Shown piece after piece: positions 52,360 to 61,239 of a stretch of DNA of 64,000 bases. Each line of letters begins with the position of its first letter. The stretch's first letter is position 1. Under the pieces are notes generated by a model, which saw only the letters and a program-made list of their open reading frames with translations, had not been told where the DNA came from and searched no databases. The position numbers and the translations under genes are program-made. The stretch lies in assembly GCF_021601625.1 (NCBI RefSeq), contig NZ_BQHR01000009.1, forward strand, positions 62,001 through 126,000, in the 5' to 3' direction. This DNA comes from Pseudomonas paraglycinae. GTDB taxonomy: Bacteria > Pseudomonadota > Gammaproteobacteria > Pseudomonadales > Pseudomonadaceae.

Positions 52360-52623
52360 TTATCTGAGGTGCTCGTCGGCCAGGAGTTCGATCCGCGATT
52401 CCAGTGAACGGGCGAGGGCGCAGGCGGCGTTGTGATCCTCGCGGAAACCTCTGACAAGCCCCGTCGACTTTTCCCTGATATGGAAAAAGCCATTGCCCGC
52501 CGGGATCACCTGAAACAACGGTGCCTGACCGCAAGACTCGATTGTAGGAACAGTCTCAAAGCCTGGAGTGTTCAGGACAAAGGCAGGTTCGTGAGTCACG
52601 GCAAAATGCGTCATAGTGCACAT
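52360..52623 (-). CDS. Small hypothetical protein
   Basis: An 87-residue protein; ATG at 52623 has AAGGA 7 bases upstream. The middle reads FQVIPAGNGFFHIREKSTG and the end is helical (ALARSLESRIELLADEHLR). I recognise it as a short Pseudomonas protein without known function. Confidence 0.7.
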   Translation of the reverse strand: MCTMTHFAVTHEPAFVLNTPGFETVPTIESCGQAPLFQVIPAGNGFFHIREKSTGLVRGFREDHNAACALARSLESRIELLADEHLR

Positions 52624-53031
52624 ATGAATTCCTTTTCATGGATTGACCCGCATTTACAGGGTGTTGCGGGTAGTCGTGAACAGCATCGCTGCTCTAGAAT
52701 CGCCAACACCTGTTGACGGCATGGCACTATCTAAAGCAATTTTTTGCGTGCGATATGTCGGAAAAGTGATTTTCTTGGTGAGTTTTTTCCCTAAAGTTCG
52801 TAGTCAGTTTTCTCTGGCTGACCGTGACGCGTTTTCCTTCAACATTTGGAGAACGTCTTTGCAGGTTTCGTGAGTGGCATTCCAGTAGTCTTGTGGACCT
52901 CGCGTTGGATGAGCACTTCGCTCGCTCAGGCGTATATTCGAGTCATCGCGCAACACCTTCGGCCTGGCCGATTTTTTCTGCCGTGCGCGCTTTTCGCGTA
53001 CGGCACTCTTTTCAAGTGTGGGGATGTTTCT
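52624..53031. other. 408-bp intergenic stretch
   Basis: A frame overlapping the gene at 53032 stays open back to 52846, but its translation there has no protein-like pattern and no ribosome site. The stretch is A/T-richer than its surroundings. It presumably contains divergent promoters; no specific site is recognised. Confidence 0.4.
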
Positions 53032-53502
53032 TTGGCAGTCAGTAACCTCGATATGCATGCTTTGTTCGTGCTGGGTGATTTGCGGGCAAAGCTGGTCAAG
53101 CAGTTTCAATCGCGTTTTGTTTACATCACCGAGCAGAACGCCGAAGGCATTTACGTTGCCGAGATCGACACCGAAAGCGCATTGGTGGTCGATGACAAAC
53201 CTGGCCTCAAGCTCAAGGTCGGCGATCATTTCAGCGCGTCGGTGCTGCCGAGCCGTGAAGGCGGCAAGATGGACATCCGCTTTCGCGAAATCAAAATGAC
53301 GGTGTACGGTCTGGGCGACTATGCGTTCGTCACCATGGCCGACGGCCATGCCATCGTGTTCAAGGAAGGCCACAGCGCGGTCACCGTGTTCGCCGCCAAT
53401 CAACAACTGCAGGAAGGCCTGACCAAGACCCTGAAAGCCGTCACCGCCAAGGCCGCCAAGTGGCGCAAGGGCGAACTGGTGACGTTCAAGGCCAGCGAGT
53501 GA
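53032..53502 (+). CDS. Conserved hypothetical protein
   Basis: A 156-residue soluble protein, beta-rich in the middle (FVYITEQNAEGIYVAEIDTE; HFSASVLPSREGGKMDIRF) with a basic helical C-terminus (KTLKAVTAKAAKWRKGELV). The TTG at 53032 has GGGGAT about 8 bases upstream and gives MAVSNLDMHALFVLGDLR; an internal ATG at 53053 is the alternative. Family not recognised. The next gene starts within its stop codon. Confidence 0.7.
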   Translation: MAVSNLDMHALFVLGDLRAKLVKQFQSRFVYITEQNAEGIYVAEIDTESALVVDDKPGLKLKVGDHFSASVLPSREGGKMDIRFREIKMTVYGLGDYAFVTMADGHAIVFKEGHSAVTVFAANQQLQEGLTKTLKAVTAKAAKWRKGELVTFKASE

Positions 53503-53696
53503 GCCGCGCCGATTTCCATTTGCAGAACCTCGACAGCGCCCGTGAAGAAGCACGTCGATTGTTCACTGCAAAGGCCGAAATGAAGGCCGCCTGGCTGGGG
53601 TGGGTCGCCTCGCAGATCTACGCCTTGCAGCCTGCGGAATACGCCAGCATGGTCAGACGCGAGCTGAAGAGCCTGCAGGAAATGTCTGAAAAGTAG
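53499..53696 (+). CDS. Small hypothetical protein coupled to the preceding gene
   Basis: A 65-residue helical protein from GTG at 53499 (GTGA overlap with the upstream stop), reading MSRADFHLQNLDSAREEARR and ending SLQEMSEK. The overlap implies translational coupling and a joint role with the 53.0-kb protein. No family recognised. Confidence 0.65.
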   Translation: MSRADFHLQNLDSAREEARRLFTAKAEMKAAWLGWVASQIYALQPAEYASMVRRELKSLQEMSEK

Positions 53697-53824
53697 CCTC
53701 ATCCGTGTCATGCCCCTGAAAAAGTAGGAACCTCGTCTACAGTCAGTTGACTGAGTATTCAGAGGCTTGCGGTCTTCTGTCAGGCCATCCTGCTATTGCT
53801 GTGAACAGCACGAGGTGCAAAAGC

Positions 53825-54841
53825 ATGAACGGATTTCGACGGTTGCTGGCCGCTGGCCTGACCTCCTTCGGCTTGATGACGGCGGTGCCTGCGGTGAGCG
53901 CGGCACAGGCGCCGATCCACTTTGCCGACCTGAACTGGGAAAGCGGCAGCCTGATCACCGACGTCCTGCGGATCATCGTCGAGAAGGGTTACGGCCTGCC
54001 GACCGACACTTTGCCGGGCACCACCATCACTCTTGAGACCGCACTGGCCAACAACGACATTCAGGTCATCGGCGAAGAGTGGGCCGGGCGCAGTCCGGTG
54101 TGGGTCAAGGCCGAGGCCGAAGGCAAGGTCGTCAGCCTGGGCGACACGGTCAAAGGCGCCACCGAAGGCTGGTGGGTGCCGGAGTACGTGATCAAGGGCG
54201 ATCCGGCCAAAGGCATCAAGCCATTGGCGCCGGAGCTGCGCAGTGTCAGCGATCTGAAGAAGTACAAGGATGTGTTCAAGGACCCGGAATCCCCGAGCAA
54301 GGGACGGTTCCTCAACAGCCCGATCGGCTGGACATCGGAGGTGGTCAACAAGCAGAAGCTCACGGCTTATGGCTTGCAGGATGATTTCGTCAATTTCCGC
54401 AGCGGCTCCGGTGCGGCACTGGATGCGGAAATCAGCTCATCGATCCGTCGGGGCAAACCGGTGCTGTTCTATTACTGGTCGCCGACCCCTCTGCTCGGTA
54501 AGTTCAAGCTGATTCAGCTGGAAGAGCCGCCTTTTGATGCCGAGGCCTGGAAGACCCTGACCGACGCCGATAATCCCAATCCGAAACCGACCCGTTCACT
54601 GGCCTCTAAGCTGTCGATCGGGGTGTCCACGCCGTTCCAGAAGCAGTATCCGCAGATTGCCGAGTTTTTCAGCAAGGTCGATTTTCCGATTGATGACCTG
54701 AACAAGGCGCTGGCCGAAATGAGCGAGAAACACACGGCGCCCCGGGATGCGGCGGTGGCGTTCATGAAGGCGCATCCGGATGTGTGGCAGGCTTGGTTAC
54801 CGAAGGATGTGGCAGATAAGGTTTCAGCTGATTTGAAATAG
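53825..54841 (+). CDS. Glycine-betaine/proline-type ABC substrate-binding protein
   Basis: A 338-residue periplasmic binding protein (OpuAC/ProX family): signal peptide of about 27 residues (cut near VSAAQA), then ADLNWESGSLITDVL, IGEEWAGRSPVWVKA and FYYWSPTPLL, with tryptophans and tyrosines suited to an aromatic box for quaternary amines. No permease or ATPase gene is adjacent, so it must feed a transporter encoded elsewhere. ATG at 53825 has CGAGGTG. A REP pair follows. Confidence 0.9.
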   Translation: MNGFRRLLAAGLTSFGLMTAVPAVSAAQAPIHFADLNWESGSLITDVLRIIVEKGYGLPTDTLPGTTITLETALANNDIQVIGEEWAGRSPVWVKAEAEGKVVSLGDTVKGATEGWWVPEYVIKGDPAKGIKPLAPELRSVSDLKKYKDVFKDPESPSKGRFLNSPIGWTSEVVNKQKLTAYGLQDDFVNFRSGSGAALDAEISSSIRRGKPVLFYYWSPTPLLGKFKLIQLEEPPFDAEAWKTLTDADNPNPKPTRSLASKLSIGVSTPFQKQYPQIAEFFSKVDFPIDDLNKALAEMSEKHTAPRDAAVAFMKAHPDVWQAWLPKDVADKVSADLK

Positions 54842-54860
54842 AGGCCGTAACGATGGGCCT

Positions 54861-54951
54861 TATCGCGGGCAAGCCCGCTCCCACAGGTTTTTCGGTGTGC
54901 TCTGAGCTTTGAAAACACATCGATTCCTGTGGGGGCGGGCTTGCCCGCGAA
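54861..54951. repeat. Pair of inverted REP elements
   Basis: Two copies of the Pseudomonas REP core (GCGGGCAAGCCCGC followed by TCCCACAG) in opposite orientation at 54865-54886 and 54928-54949, about 41 bases apart. Such pairs (REPINs) form a long hairpin and lie between convergent genes; here between the binding protein and the TonB receptor. It probably also ends transcription. Confidence 0.92.
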
Positions 54952-54955
54952 GCTT

Positions 54956-57088
54956 TTAGAAGCGGGTTTGCACAGCCAGCTCAAAGGTGCGCGGTGAGCC
55001 GAGGTAATACGCCGGCGACACATGGGCGAACTCGGCATACACCTCATTCGTCAGGTTGCGCACCCGCCCGGTCACGGTGGTGTGCGAGTCCACCTTGTAG
55101 CTGAGAAAGCTGCCAAACAGCGTGTATGACGGCACGGTCATGGTGTTGGCCGTGTCGGCGAACACCGATGCCACGTACCGCGCATCGACTCCGCCTTGCC
55201 ATTGCGGCGAGAAATCGTAGGTCAGCCACAGATTGCCGACCCGGTCCGGCACGTTGGTCGGTGTATTGCCCTTGCGCGAAACCACTACGCCGGCGGCGTT
55301 CTTCTCGTTGAACTCGTCGTATTGCGCATCGACCCAGGCGAAGTTGCCTTCGGCCAGCAGCTTGTTGGTGATCCGCAGCGAGCTGGCAATCTCGATGCCC
55401 TTCGAAGTCTGCTGGCCGACCGGAATGCTGCTGGTCGGGTCCAGTGGATCCGTCACCGCGAAGTCCTTGCGCTCGATGGTGTAGGCGGCCACTGTCGCCG
55501 AGCCGCGCCCGTTCAGGTAGTCGAACTTGCTGCCGATTTCCCATTGCTTGCCGGTCGAGACATCGAAGTCCTGGGTGCCATTGGGTTGCTCGGCGGCGGT
55601 GCTGTATTGCACGTACACATTGGCTGACGGAATGAACTGGTATGTCAGGCCGACGCGCCCGGTGACCGGTTCCCAGCTACGTTTGAGATGGCGCGGGTTA
55701 CTCGCGGTCACCGTGCGATGGTTGGTCACGTCGAGGTCGATGTCGTCATAGCGCAGACCGGTGAGCAGCGAGAGCTTGTCGGTCAGTGCCAAGCGGTTTT
55801 CGGCAAACAGCGCTTTGGTCGTGACTTCGTTGGTCTTGTCGCTGACAAAACCCGGCATCGTTCCGGGGATGTCATAGAAATGCCCCGGTCGGTAGTTGTT
55901 CGGGTTCACCGTGCTGGCGCCTTTGACGTTCAGCGGCGAGTTGGTGGTCTGGTTGACCTTGTACTCGAATCCGCCGGACCAGGTGGTGTCGAGGCCGAAC
56001 AGGCTGTTGTCGTGGCGCAGTTCGAACTGGTTGCCGTTCTGCTCGCCCTGGTGTCGCACCTGATACGCAGTGGAGCGGTTCACCGCGCTGTTGTCGGCGT
56101 TGTATTGATAGGTTTCCAGGTTGCGGTAATCGCGCTGGCTGTCGAGGTGATAGAGGGTGTTGCGCAGGGTGGTGCTGTCGTTGATCCGGTAGTCGATGAT
56201 CGAGCGCACCCAGATTGTCCGCTGCTCGTAGCGCCCATCCTCGACGTTGTAGTTATTGAAGCGATTGTGCTTGTCGATCTTCAGTTCGCCGGCCTTGGGG
56301 TTGAGCACCGGCGTGCCCCAATACGGGCTGTCTTCGTGTTCATCCTGATATTCCAGGGCCAGGGTGTGCGACAGGTTCGGCGTCAGGTCGCTGAGCAACG
56401 AGAACGCCACGCTCCAGGCATCGCGCTCCTGGCGGTCGATGTAGCCGTTGCTGGTGTTGTGGCTGACGTCGAGACGCGCGTAATGCTGCACCTCGGCGCC
56501 GGGTTCGGTCAGCGCGTGGTTGAGGCCGAATGCGGTTTCGGTAGTGTCGTAGGTGCCGTAGCTGATCCGACCTTCGATGGCTTGCTCGTCGCGGGTGGCC
56601 AGTTTGGTCACGTAGTTCAGCGAGCCACCGACCGAGCCGGCGCCGTTGATCAGTGACGACGGACCGCCCACCAGTTCCACCCGGTCATAAATCCACGAAT
56701 CCACGGGCCGTGCCAGTCCGCCGGAAACGTTGACGCCGTTGAACATCTGGGTGATCTGGCTGCTGGTAAAACCGCGATAGGAGACGAACCCGCCAAAGCC
56801 CGGCGGCGCACTGGCGTTCACCCCCGGCAAGGTGTTGGCCGCGTCCTGAAAGTTTTGTGAACCGTGACGCTCGATGTCAGTGCGGTTGGCGATCGCCACC
56901 GAGGCCGGAGTGTCGCGTACGCTCAAACCAAGGCGCGAGGCCATGCCGCTGGACTGGTCGAGGCTCAGGCCCGGTTCGACGCCGGACTCGCCGTCAATGG
57001 TGATCGGCGCCAGATCCACGGTGGATTGCGCCCAGACGTTGACGGACAGGCAGCCGCAAAGGCTCGCCAGCAAGGTAAGTTGTTTCAT
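54956..57088 (-). CDS. TonB-dependent outer-membrane receptor
   Basis: A 710-residue receptor: signal peptide (about 1-20), plug domain (RDTPASVAIANRTDIERHG; FVSYRGFTSSQI; VELVGGPSSLING) and a 22-strand barrel ending in VQTRF with the terminal Phe for outer-membrane insertion. It belongs to the siderophore-receptor-like group, but no Fur box is seen. It follows a DUF2946 gene on the same strand by 93 bases; DUF2946 proteins are often found with copper-linked TonB receptors, so copper is one possible cargo. Substrate unproven. Confidence 0.92.
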   Translation of the reverse strand: MKQLTLLASLCGCLSVNVWAQSTVDLAPITIDGESGVEPGLSLDQSSGMASRLGLSVRDTPASVAIANRTDIERHGSQNFQDAANTLPGVNASAPPGFGGFVSYRGFTSSQITQMFNGVNVSGGLARPVDSWIYDRVELVGGPSSLINGAGSVGGSLNYVTKLATRDEQAIEGRISYGTYDTTETAFGLNHALTEPGAEVQHYARLDVSHNTSNGYIDRQERDAWSVAFSLLSDLTPNLSHTLALEYQDEHEDSPYWGTPVLNPKAGELKIDKHNRFNNYNVEDGRYEQRTIWVRSIIDYRINDSTTLRNTLYHLDSQRDYRNLETYQYNADNSAVNRSTAYQVRHQGEQNGNQFELRHDNSLFGLDTTWSGGFEYKVNQTTNSPLNVKGASTVNPNNYRPGHFYDIPGTMPGFVSDKTNEVTTKALFAENRLALTDKLSLLTGLRYDDIDLDVTNHRTVTASNPRHLKRSWEPVTGRVGLTYQFIPSANVYVQYSTAAEQPNGTQDFDVSTGKQWEIGSKFDYLNGRGSATVAAYTIERKDFAVTDPLDPTSSIPVGQQTSKGIEIASSLRITNKLLAEGNFAWVDAQYDEFNEKNAAGVVVSRKGNTPTNVPDRVGNLWLTYDFSPQWQGGVDARYVASVFADTANTMTVPSYTLFGSFLSYKVDSHTTVTGRVRNLTNEVYAEFAHVSPAYYLGSPRTFELAVQTRF

Positions 57089-57181
57089 CGATTGAATCCT
57101 GAATACTTGTCTAGGAGTCAGCGCACAGGCGAACGCCGCGCGTTGGCGCAGTAGGCTGACAAATCAAAAAGGCAAGGACAC

Positions 57182-57568
57182 TCAGGCGAGGGGCGGGGCG
57201 CGAGGGTTGGCCGAAGGCCAGATGAAGCGGGCAGGGAGGTCGGCGCTGACGATGACCGGCAGCGGCGGGCTGTGTTGTTCAGGCAGGATCGCGAGGGTCA
57301 GGCTGGAGTTGAACGCCGGGCCCATGCCTCCGGTGGAGCACAGCGGACAACCGAAGGCCTTGGCCAGGGTCGGCAGTTTTTCTTCAGCGGGATTCGAGGC
57401 GAGCGGCGCCTGGGTGCTCGGGTCGACGGCGCAGAACTGGCCGCCGATACCGTTGAGCTGCATGCCGACCATTTGTCCGTGACCGATGCTGCAGGCGAAC
57501 ACGTTGAACAGGACGCAGCAATAGAGCATCCAGGCCAGCAGTGAGCGATCGGTACGGGTGAATTTCAT
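57182..57568 (-). CDS. DUF2946 protein
   Basis: A 128-residue protein with an N-terminal membrane/signal segment (SLLAWMLYCCVLFNVFAC) and cysteine/histidine/methionine motifs (CSIGHGQMVGMQ; FGCPLCSTGGM) that suit soft-metal binding. It matches DUF2946. The start at 57568 is chosen because the segment before it is not protein-like. Probably cotranscribed with the TonB receptor. Confidence 0.85.
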   Translation of the reverse strand: MKFTRTDRSLLAWMLYCCVLFNVFACSIGHGQMVGMQLNGIGGQFCAVDPSTQAPLASNPAEEKLPTLAKAFGCPLCSTGGMGPAFNSSLTLAILPEQHSPPLPVIVSADLPARFIWPSANPRAPPLA

Positions 57569-57662
57569 GGGGCGGCACTTTACCGCACCGCCGACCGGTC
57601 GTGCACATGGAAAAATGCCGACTAGGATGTTTTGTTCAAATCCCTTTAAAGGATTCTCGACC

Positions 57663-58103
57663 ATGACCTTTGTGTTGGCTCAATGGCTGGTGACGATATT
57701 TGCGGTGATCAGCCTGATGCATGTGTATTGGGCGATGGGTGGGCAGTGGGCGGCCGTGGCGGTGGTGCCGCAGGTTCCGGTGGACAACGGCGGACTGACG
57801 CTCAGGCCGGCGTTCAAGCCGTCAGGCTGGATCACGCTGGTGGTGGCGGCAGCCCTGCTACTGATTGCCGCACTGGTGTGCATGCGAGTGGGGTGGTGGC
57901 TGCCCGCCGTGCATCACTGGGCGCTGCAATGGGTGATCAGCGCGATTGCGCTGCTGATGTTTGCACGGGCAATCGGCGATTCGGAGCTGGTGGGGTTTTT
58001 CAAGGAAGTGAAGGGGTCGCGGTTCGCCCGGCTCGACACTTGGGTTTACTCGCCGCTGTGTCTGATATTGGGAGCCGGGCTGTTGGCTGTTGCCTGGATT
58101 TAA
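57663..58103 (+). CDS. DUF3995 membrane protein
   Basis: A 146-residue inner-membrane protein with four hydrophobic segments: LAQWLVTIFAVISLMHVYWAMGG, WITLVVAAALLLIAALVCM, WVISAIALLMF and SPLCLILGAGLLAVAWI. The conserved RLDTWVYSPLCL matches DUF3995. Function unknown. Divergent from the DUF2946 gene; its last 4 bases overlap the convergent phaG stop. Confidence 0.9.
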   Translation: MTFVLAQWLVTIFAVISLMHVYWAMGGQWAAVAVVPQVPVDNGGLTLRPAFKPSGWITLVVAAALLLIAALVCMRVGWWLPAVHHWALQWVISAIALLMFARAIGDSELVGFFKEVKGSRFARLDTWVYSPLCLILGAGLLAVAWI

Positions 58104-58462
58104 CTGCCGGTTTCAGTGCGCCGGCTGCTGACCTCGGCCGGCACGTCATCTCCGGCCATACGCTTGCGGAACAACGCCGCTCGCGCCAGCAACAGGGTAG
58201 TCACCGGTACGGTGATCGACAGCAGAATCGGGATCAGCCATGCATGGAGCACCGGCCCGGACTTGAGCGCCGAAAAACAGATGATCGACGCCAGCGCCAC
58301 GCACCACGCGCCCAACGTCGAGGCCAGCGCCGGCGGGTGCATGCGCTGGAAGTAATCTTTCATCCGCAGCAGGCCGGTCGCGCCGATCAGGGCGAACACG
58401 CCGCTGAGGACCAGCAGGATCGCCACCGGGATTTCCACCCAGAGAGACAGTTCAGCGTTCAT
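58100..58462 (-). CDS. phaG: Mrp-type cation/H+ antiporter subunit G
   Basis: A 120-residue membrane protein with three hydrophobic segments (VAILLVLSGVFALIGATGLLRM and two more) and the MnhG/PhaG core KDYFQRMHPPALASTLG. Last gene of the antiporter operon. Its start overlaps the phaF stop by 4 bases. Confidence 0.93.
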   Translation of the reverse strand: MNAELSLWVEIPVAILLVLSGVFALIGATGLLRMKDYFQRMHPPALASTLGAWCVALASIICFSALKSGPVLHAWLIPILLSITVPVTTLLLARAALFRKRMAGDDVPAEVSSRRTETGS

Positions 58463-58737
58463 TCGATCACCTCGCCACGCAGGAGGAACTTCGCCAAAGC
58501 AAACGAGCCGACGAAGCCGAACAGCGCGATCAGCAGCGCCGCTTCGAAGTAGGTGTCACTGGCATAACGAATCCCCAGGGTCAGCATCATCAGCATGGCG
58601 ACGATGTACAGGTAATCCAGCGCCAGTACCCGGTCTTGCGCCGACGGGCCTTTGAACAGGCGCACCAGCGTGAGGACCATGGCCAGGGAAAACAGGAACA
58701 GCGTCAGCAGAATCGCGTTCGACAGCAGCGGGCTCAT
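58459..58737 (-). CDS. phaF: Mrp-type cation/H+ antiporter subunit F
   Basis: A 92-residue protein with three hydrophobic segments and the MrpF core RLFKGPSAQDRVLALDYL. Overlaps its neighbours by 4 bases on both sides. Confidence 0.94.
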   Translation of the reverse strand: MSPLLSNAILLTLFLFSLAMVLTLVRLFKGPSAQDRVLALDYLYIVAMLMMLTLGIRYASDTYFEAALLIALFGFVGSFALAKFLLRGEVIE

Positions 58738-59222
58738 TCGAAAATCTCCATCAACGGCCGCTCGTAAGTGACCTTGAAGTGCTGGATGAACTGCGCCTCG
58801 TCATCCAGATCCCAGACGTGCAGCAACAGAATGCTGCGATCCAGCGCCAGCTCCGACCACACCGTGCCAGGCACGACCGTACAGATCATCGACAACGCCG
58901 CCAGACCGTTGGCGTCGCGTAGGTCCAGCGGCACCTTGATGAAGCGTGAACGAAGCGGCCGACGACCGGCGTTGAGTACACCCCAGGCCACCTGCAGGTT
59001 CGAGACGATCACATCGCGCCCGACCAGCAGAAACAATCGCAGGATCGTGCCCGGGCGGCGGATGTGAATTTGTTGCGGGCGCAGTTTGCGCATCATCAGC
59101 GGGGCACAGAAACCGAGTACGGCACCCAGCAGCAGGTTGCCCGGGCTGACCGACAGGTTCAGCACCAGCCAGAGCAACCACAGCGCAAGCGACAGCCACG
59201 GCGCAGGGAACAGACGCTTCAT
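58734..59222 (-). CDS. phaE: Mrp-type cation/H+ antiporter subunit E
   Basis: A 162-residue membrane-anchored protein: two N-terminal hydrophobic segments, then a soluble domain with the MrpE pattern MICTVVPGTVWSELALDRS and LLLHVWDLDD. Starts within the phaD stop. Confidence 0.93.
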   Translation of the reverse strand: MKRLFPAPWLSLALWLLWLVLNLSVSPGNLLLGAVLGFCAPLMMRKLRPQQIHIRRPGTILRLFLLVGRDVIVSNLQVAWGVLNAGRRPLRSRFIKVPLDLRDANGLAALSMICTVVPGTVWSELALDRSILLLHVWDLDDEAQFIQHFKVTYERPLMEIFE

Positions 59223-60898
59223 GGTTGCACCTCCAGCAGCGCAGCCTTGGCTTCCGGGCTCGGCACGGCGCGGGTGCCGAGCACCGCCATTACGTATTGC
59301 TGCGGATTGTTCAGCGCATCGGCTGCTGCCTGGGTGTAACGCAGCAGCGGTTCAGCCTTGAAGGTCAGGGCGATGCTCAGCCCGAGCAGCAGGAAAATCG
59401 GCGCGCATTCCAGTTTGCGCAGCAGGGGCGACGGGCGCTCTTCGGGCGACCAGAAGCGCTGGATGCCCAGGCGCGAGAACGCCATCAGCGAGCCGAGTCC
59501 GGTGAGGATCAGCAGGGCCAGCAACGCCCATGCGGCATTCGAGATCGGTTCGCCGGCGCCGAGGCCCAGCGGGTTGAGCAGGGCGCCGATCAGGCTCAGC
59601 TTGCCGATGAAACCGGACAGCGGCGGCATACCGATAATCAGCAGCGCGCAGGCAATGAAGCTCAGGCCGAGGAAGGCCATGGTCCACGGGATCACCTGAC
59701 CGACCACGGCTTTCTGATCGTCGTCGAGGTTGATGCCCTTGACCGGACGCTGCCATTCCTGCGGACGCGGCAGCAGTTCGTTTTCGTCTTCCAGCGGCAC
59801 TTCGATGGCGGTGCGCGAACGTTCGATCAACTCGGCCAGCAGGAACAGCGCGCTCAGCGCCAGGGTCGAGCTGACCAGATAGAACAGCGCGGCGCCAATC
59901 AGGTTCGGCTGGGCAAAACCCACGGCCGACAGCAGGATCCCCGCCGACACCAGAATGCTCAGGCTGGCCATGCGTTCCAGGCGTTGCGCGGCAATGATTG
60001 CCACGCCCGCACCGGCCATGGTCGCCATGCCGCCGTAGATCAGCCAGTCACCGCCGAAGTAAGCCGAAGCGCCCGCTTGGCTCGAGAACAGCAGCGTCCA
60101 CAGACGCAGCAAGGTGTAGACGCCGACCTTGGTCATGATCGCGAACATCGCCGCCACCGGTGCGCTGGCTGACGAGTAGGCCGGCACCAGCCAGAAGTTC
60201 AGTGGCCACATGCCGGCCTTGGCCAGGAAGGCCACGGCGAGGATCCCCGCGCCGGCGTGCAACAGGCCACGGTCGGCTTCCGGCACCAGCGGGATCTTCA
60301 GGGCCAGATCCGCCATGTTCAGCGTGCCGGTCACACCGTAGATCAACGCAGCGCCGATCAGGAACAGCGACGAGGCCAGCAGGTTGATCGAAATGTAATG
60401 CAGCCCCGACGACACCCGCGCCCGGCCCGAGCCGTGGAGCAGTAAACCGTAGGACGCGGCGAGCAGCACCTCGAAGAATACGAACAGGTTGAACAGGTCC
60501 GCCGTCAGGAATGCGCCGTAAAGTCCCATCAACTGAATCTGGAACAAGGCGTGGAAGCTCGACCCCGCGCCGTCCCAGCGGGCCATGGCGAAGAGCAGGG
60601 CGCTGACGCCAATGATTCCGGTCAGCACCAGCATCAATGCCGACAGACGATCGACCACCAGCACGATGCCGAACGGCACCTGCCAGTTGCCCGGCAGATA
60701 AACCCCAATCGAACCGGGAACGCCGGTGGTCTGGGTCCATTGCAGCAACATCACTGAAATGCCGAGGCCGAGGAGGCTGGAGAACAGGTTGATTTTCGCC
60801 TTCAGTGGTCGGTGCTTCTCGCCGAGCATCAGCATGATGGCGGCGGTCAGCAGCGGCAGCAGGATCGGTGCGGCGATCAGGTGAGTCATCGCCGTCAT
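59219..60898 (-). CDS. phaD: Mrp-type cation/H+ antiporter subunit D
   Basis: A 559-residue membrane protein homologous to complex I NuoN/NuoM proton-pumping subunits, with about fourteen segments. Family residues are seen in LFNLFVFFEVLLAASYGLLLHG and FLAKAGMWPLNFWLVPAY (the key Lys). A hydrophilic insert of about 45 residues near 365-410 (EDENELLPRPQEW) is typical of the Pseudomonas/Rhizobium Pha version. Confidence 0.95.
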   Translation of the reverse strand: MTAMTHLIAAPILLPLLTAAIMLMLGEKHRPLKAKINLFSSLLGLGISVMLLQWTQTTGVPGSIGVYLPGNWQVPFGIVLVVDRLSALMLVLTGIIGVSALLFAMARWDGAGSSFHALFQIQLMGLYGAFLTADLFNLFVFFEVLLAASYGLLLHGSGRARVSSGLHYISINLLASSLFLIGAALIYGVTGTLNMADLALKIPLVPEADRGLLHAGAGILAVAFLAKAGMWPLNFWLVPAYSSASAPVAAMFAIMTKVGVYTLLRLWTLLFSSQAGASAYFGGDWLIYGGMATMAGAGVAIIAAQRLERMASLSILVSAGILLSAVGFAQPNLIGAALFYLVSSTLALSALFLLAELIERSRTAIEVPLEDENELLPRPQEWQRPVKGINLDDDQKAVVGQVIPWTMAFLGLSFIACALLIIGMPPLSGFIGKLSLIGALLNPLGLGAGEPISNAAWALLALLILTGLGSLMAFSRLGIQRFWSPEERPSPLLRKLECAPIFLLLGLSIALTFKAEPLLRYTQAAADALNNPQQYVMAVLGTRAVPSPEAKAALLEVQP

Positions 60899-61238
60899 TC
60901 CTTGGGCTCCCTTCCGTCAACGTGGTCGGTGCCGGTCAGGCCCCGTGAGGCCAGCAGCACCACCAGAAACAAAGCGGTCATGGCGAAGCTGATGACGATG
61001 GCCGTCAGCACCAGCGCCTGGGGCAGCGGGTCGGTGTAATTGAGCAGATCCTGCGGCACGCCGTCCTTGATGATCGGCTCCTTGCCGATGAACAGGCTGC
61101 CCATGCTGAAGATGAACAGGTTGACGCCGTAAGAGAGCAGGCACAGGCCCATCACCACCTGGAATGTCCTTGGCCGCAGGATCAGCCAGACCCCGGACGC
61201 GGCGAGCACGCCGATGGCGATTGCGATGACTTCTTCCA

Positions 61239-61239
<1 letters not shown>
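60895..61239 (-). CDS. phaC: Mrp-type cation/H+ antiporter subunit C
   Basis: A 114-residue NuoK-like protein with three hydrophobic segments (IAIGVLAASGVWLIL; LCLLSYGVNLFIFSMG; ALVLTAIVISFAMTALFLVV). The ATG shares one base with the phaA stop. The symbol should not be confused with the polyester synthase phaC. Confidence 0.94.
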
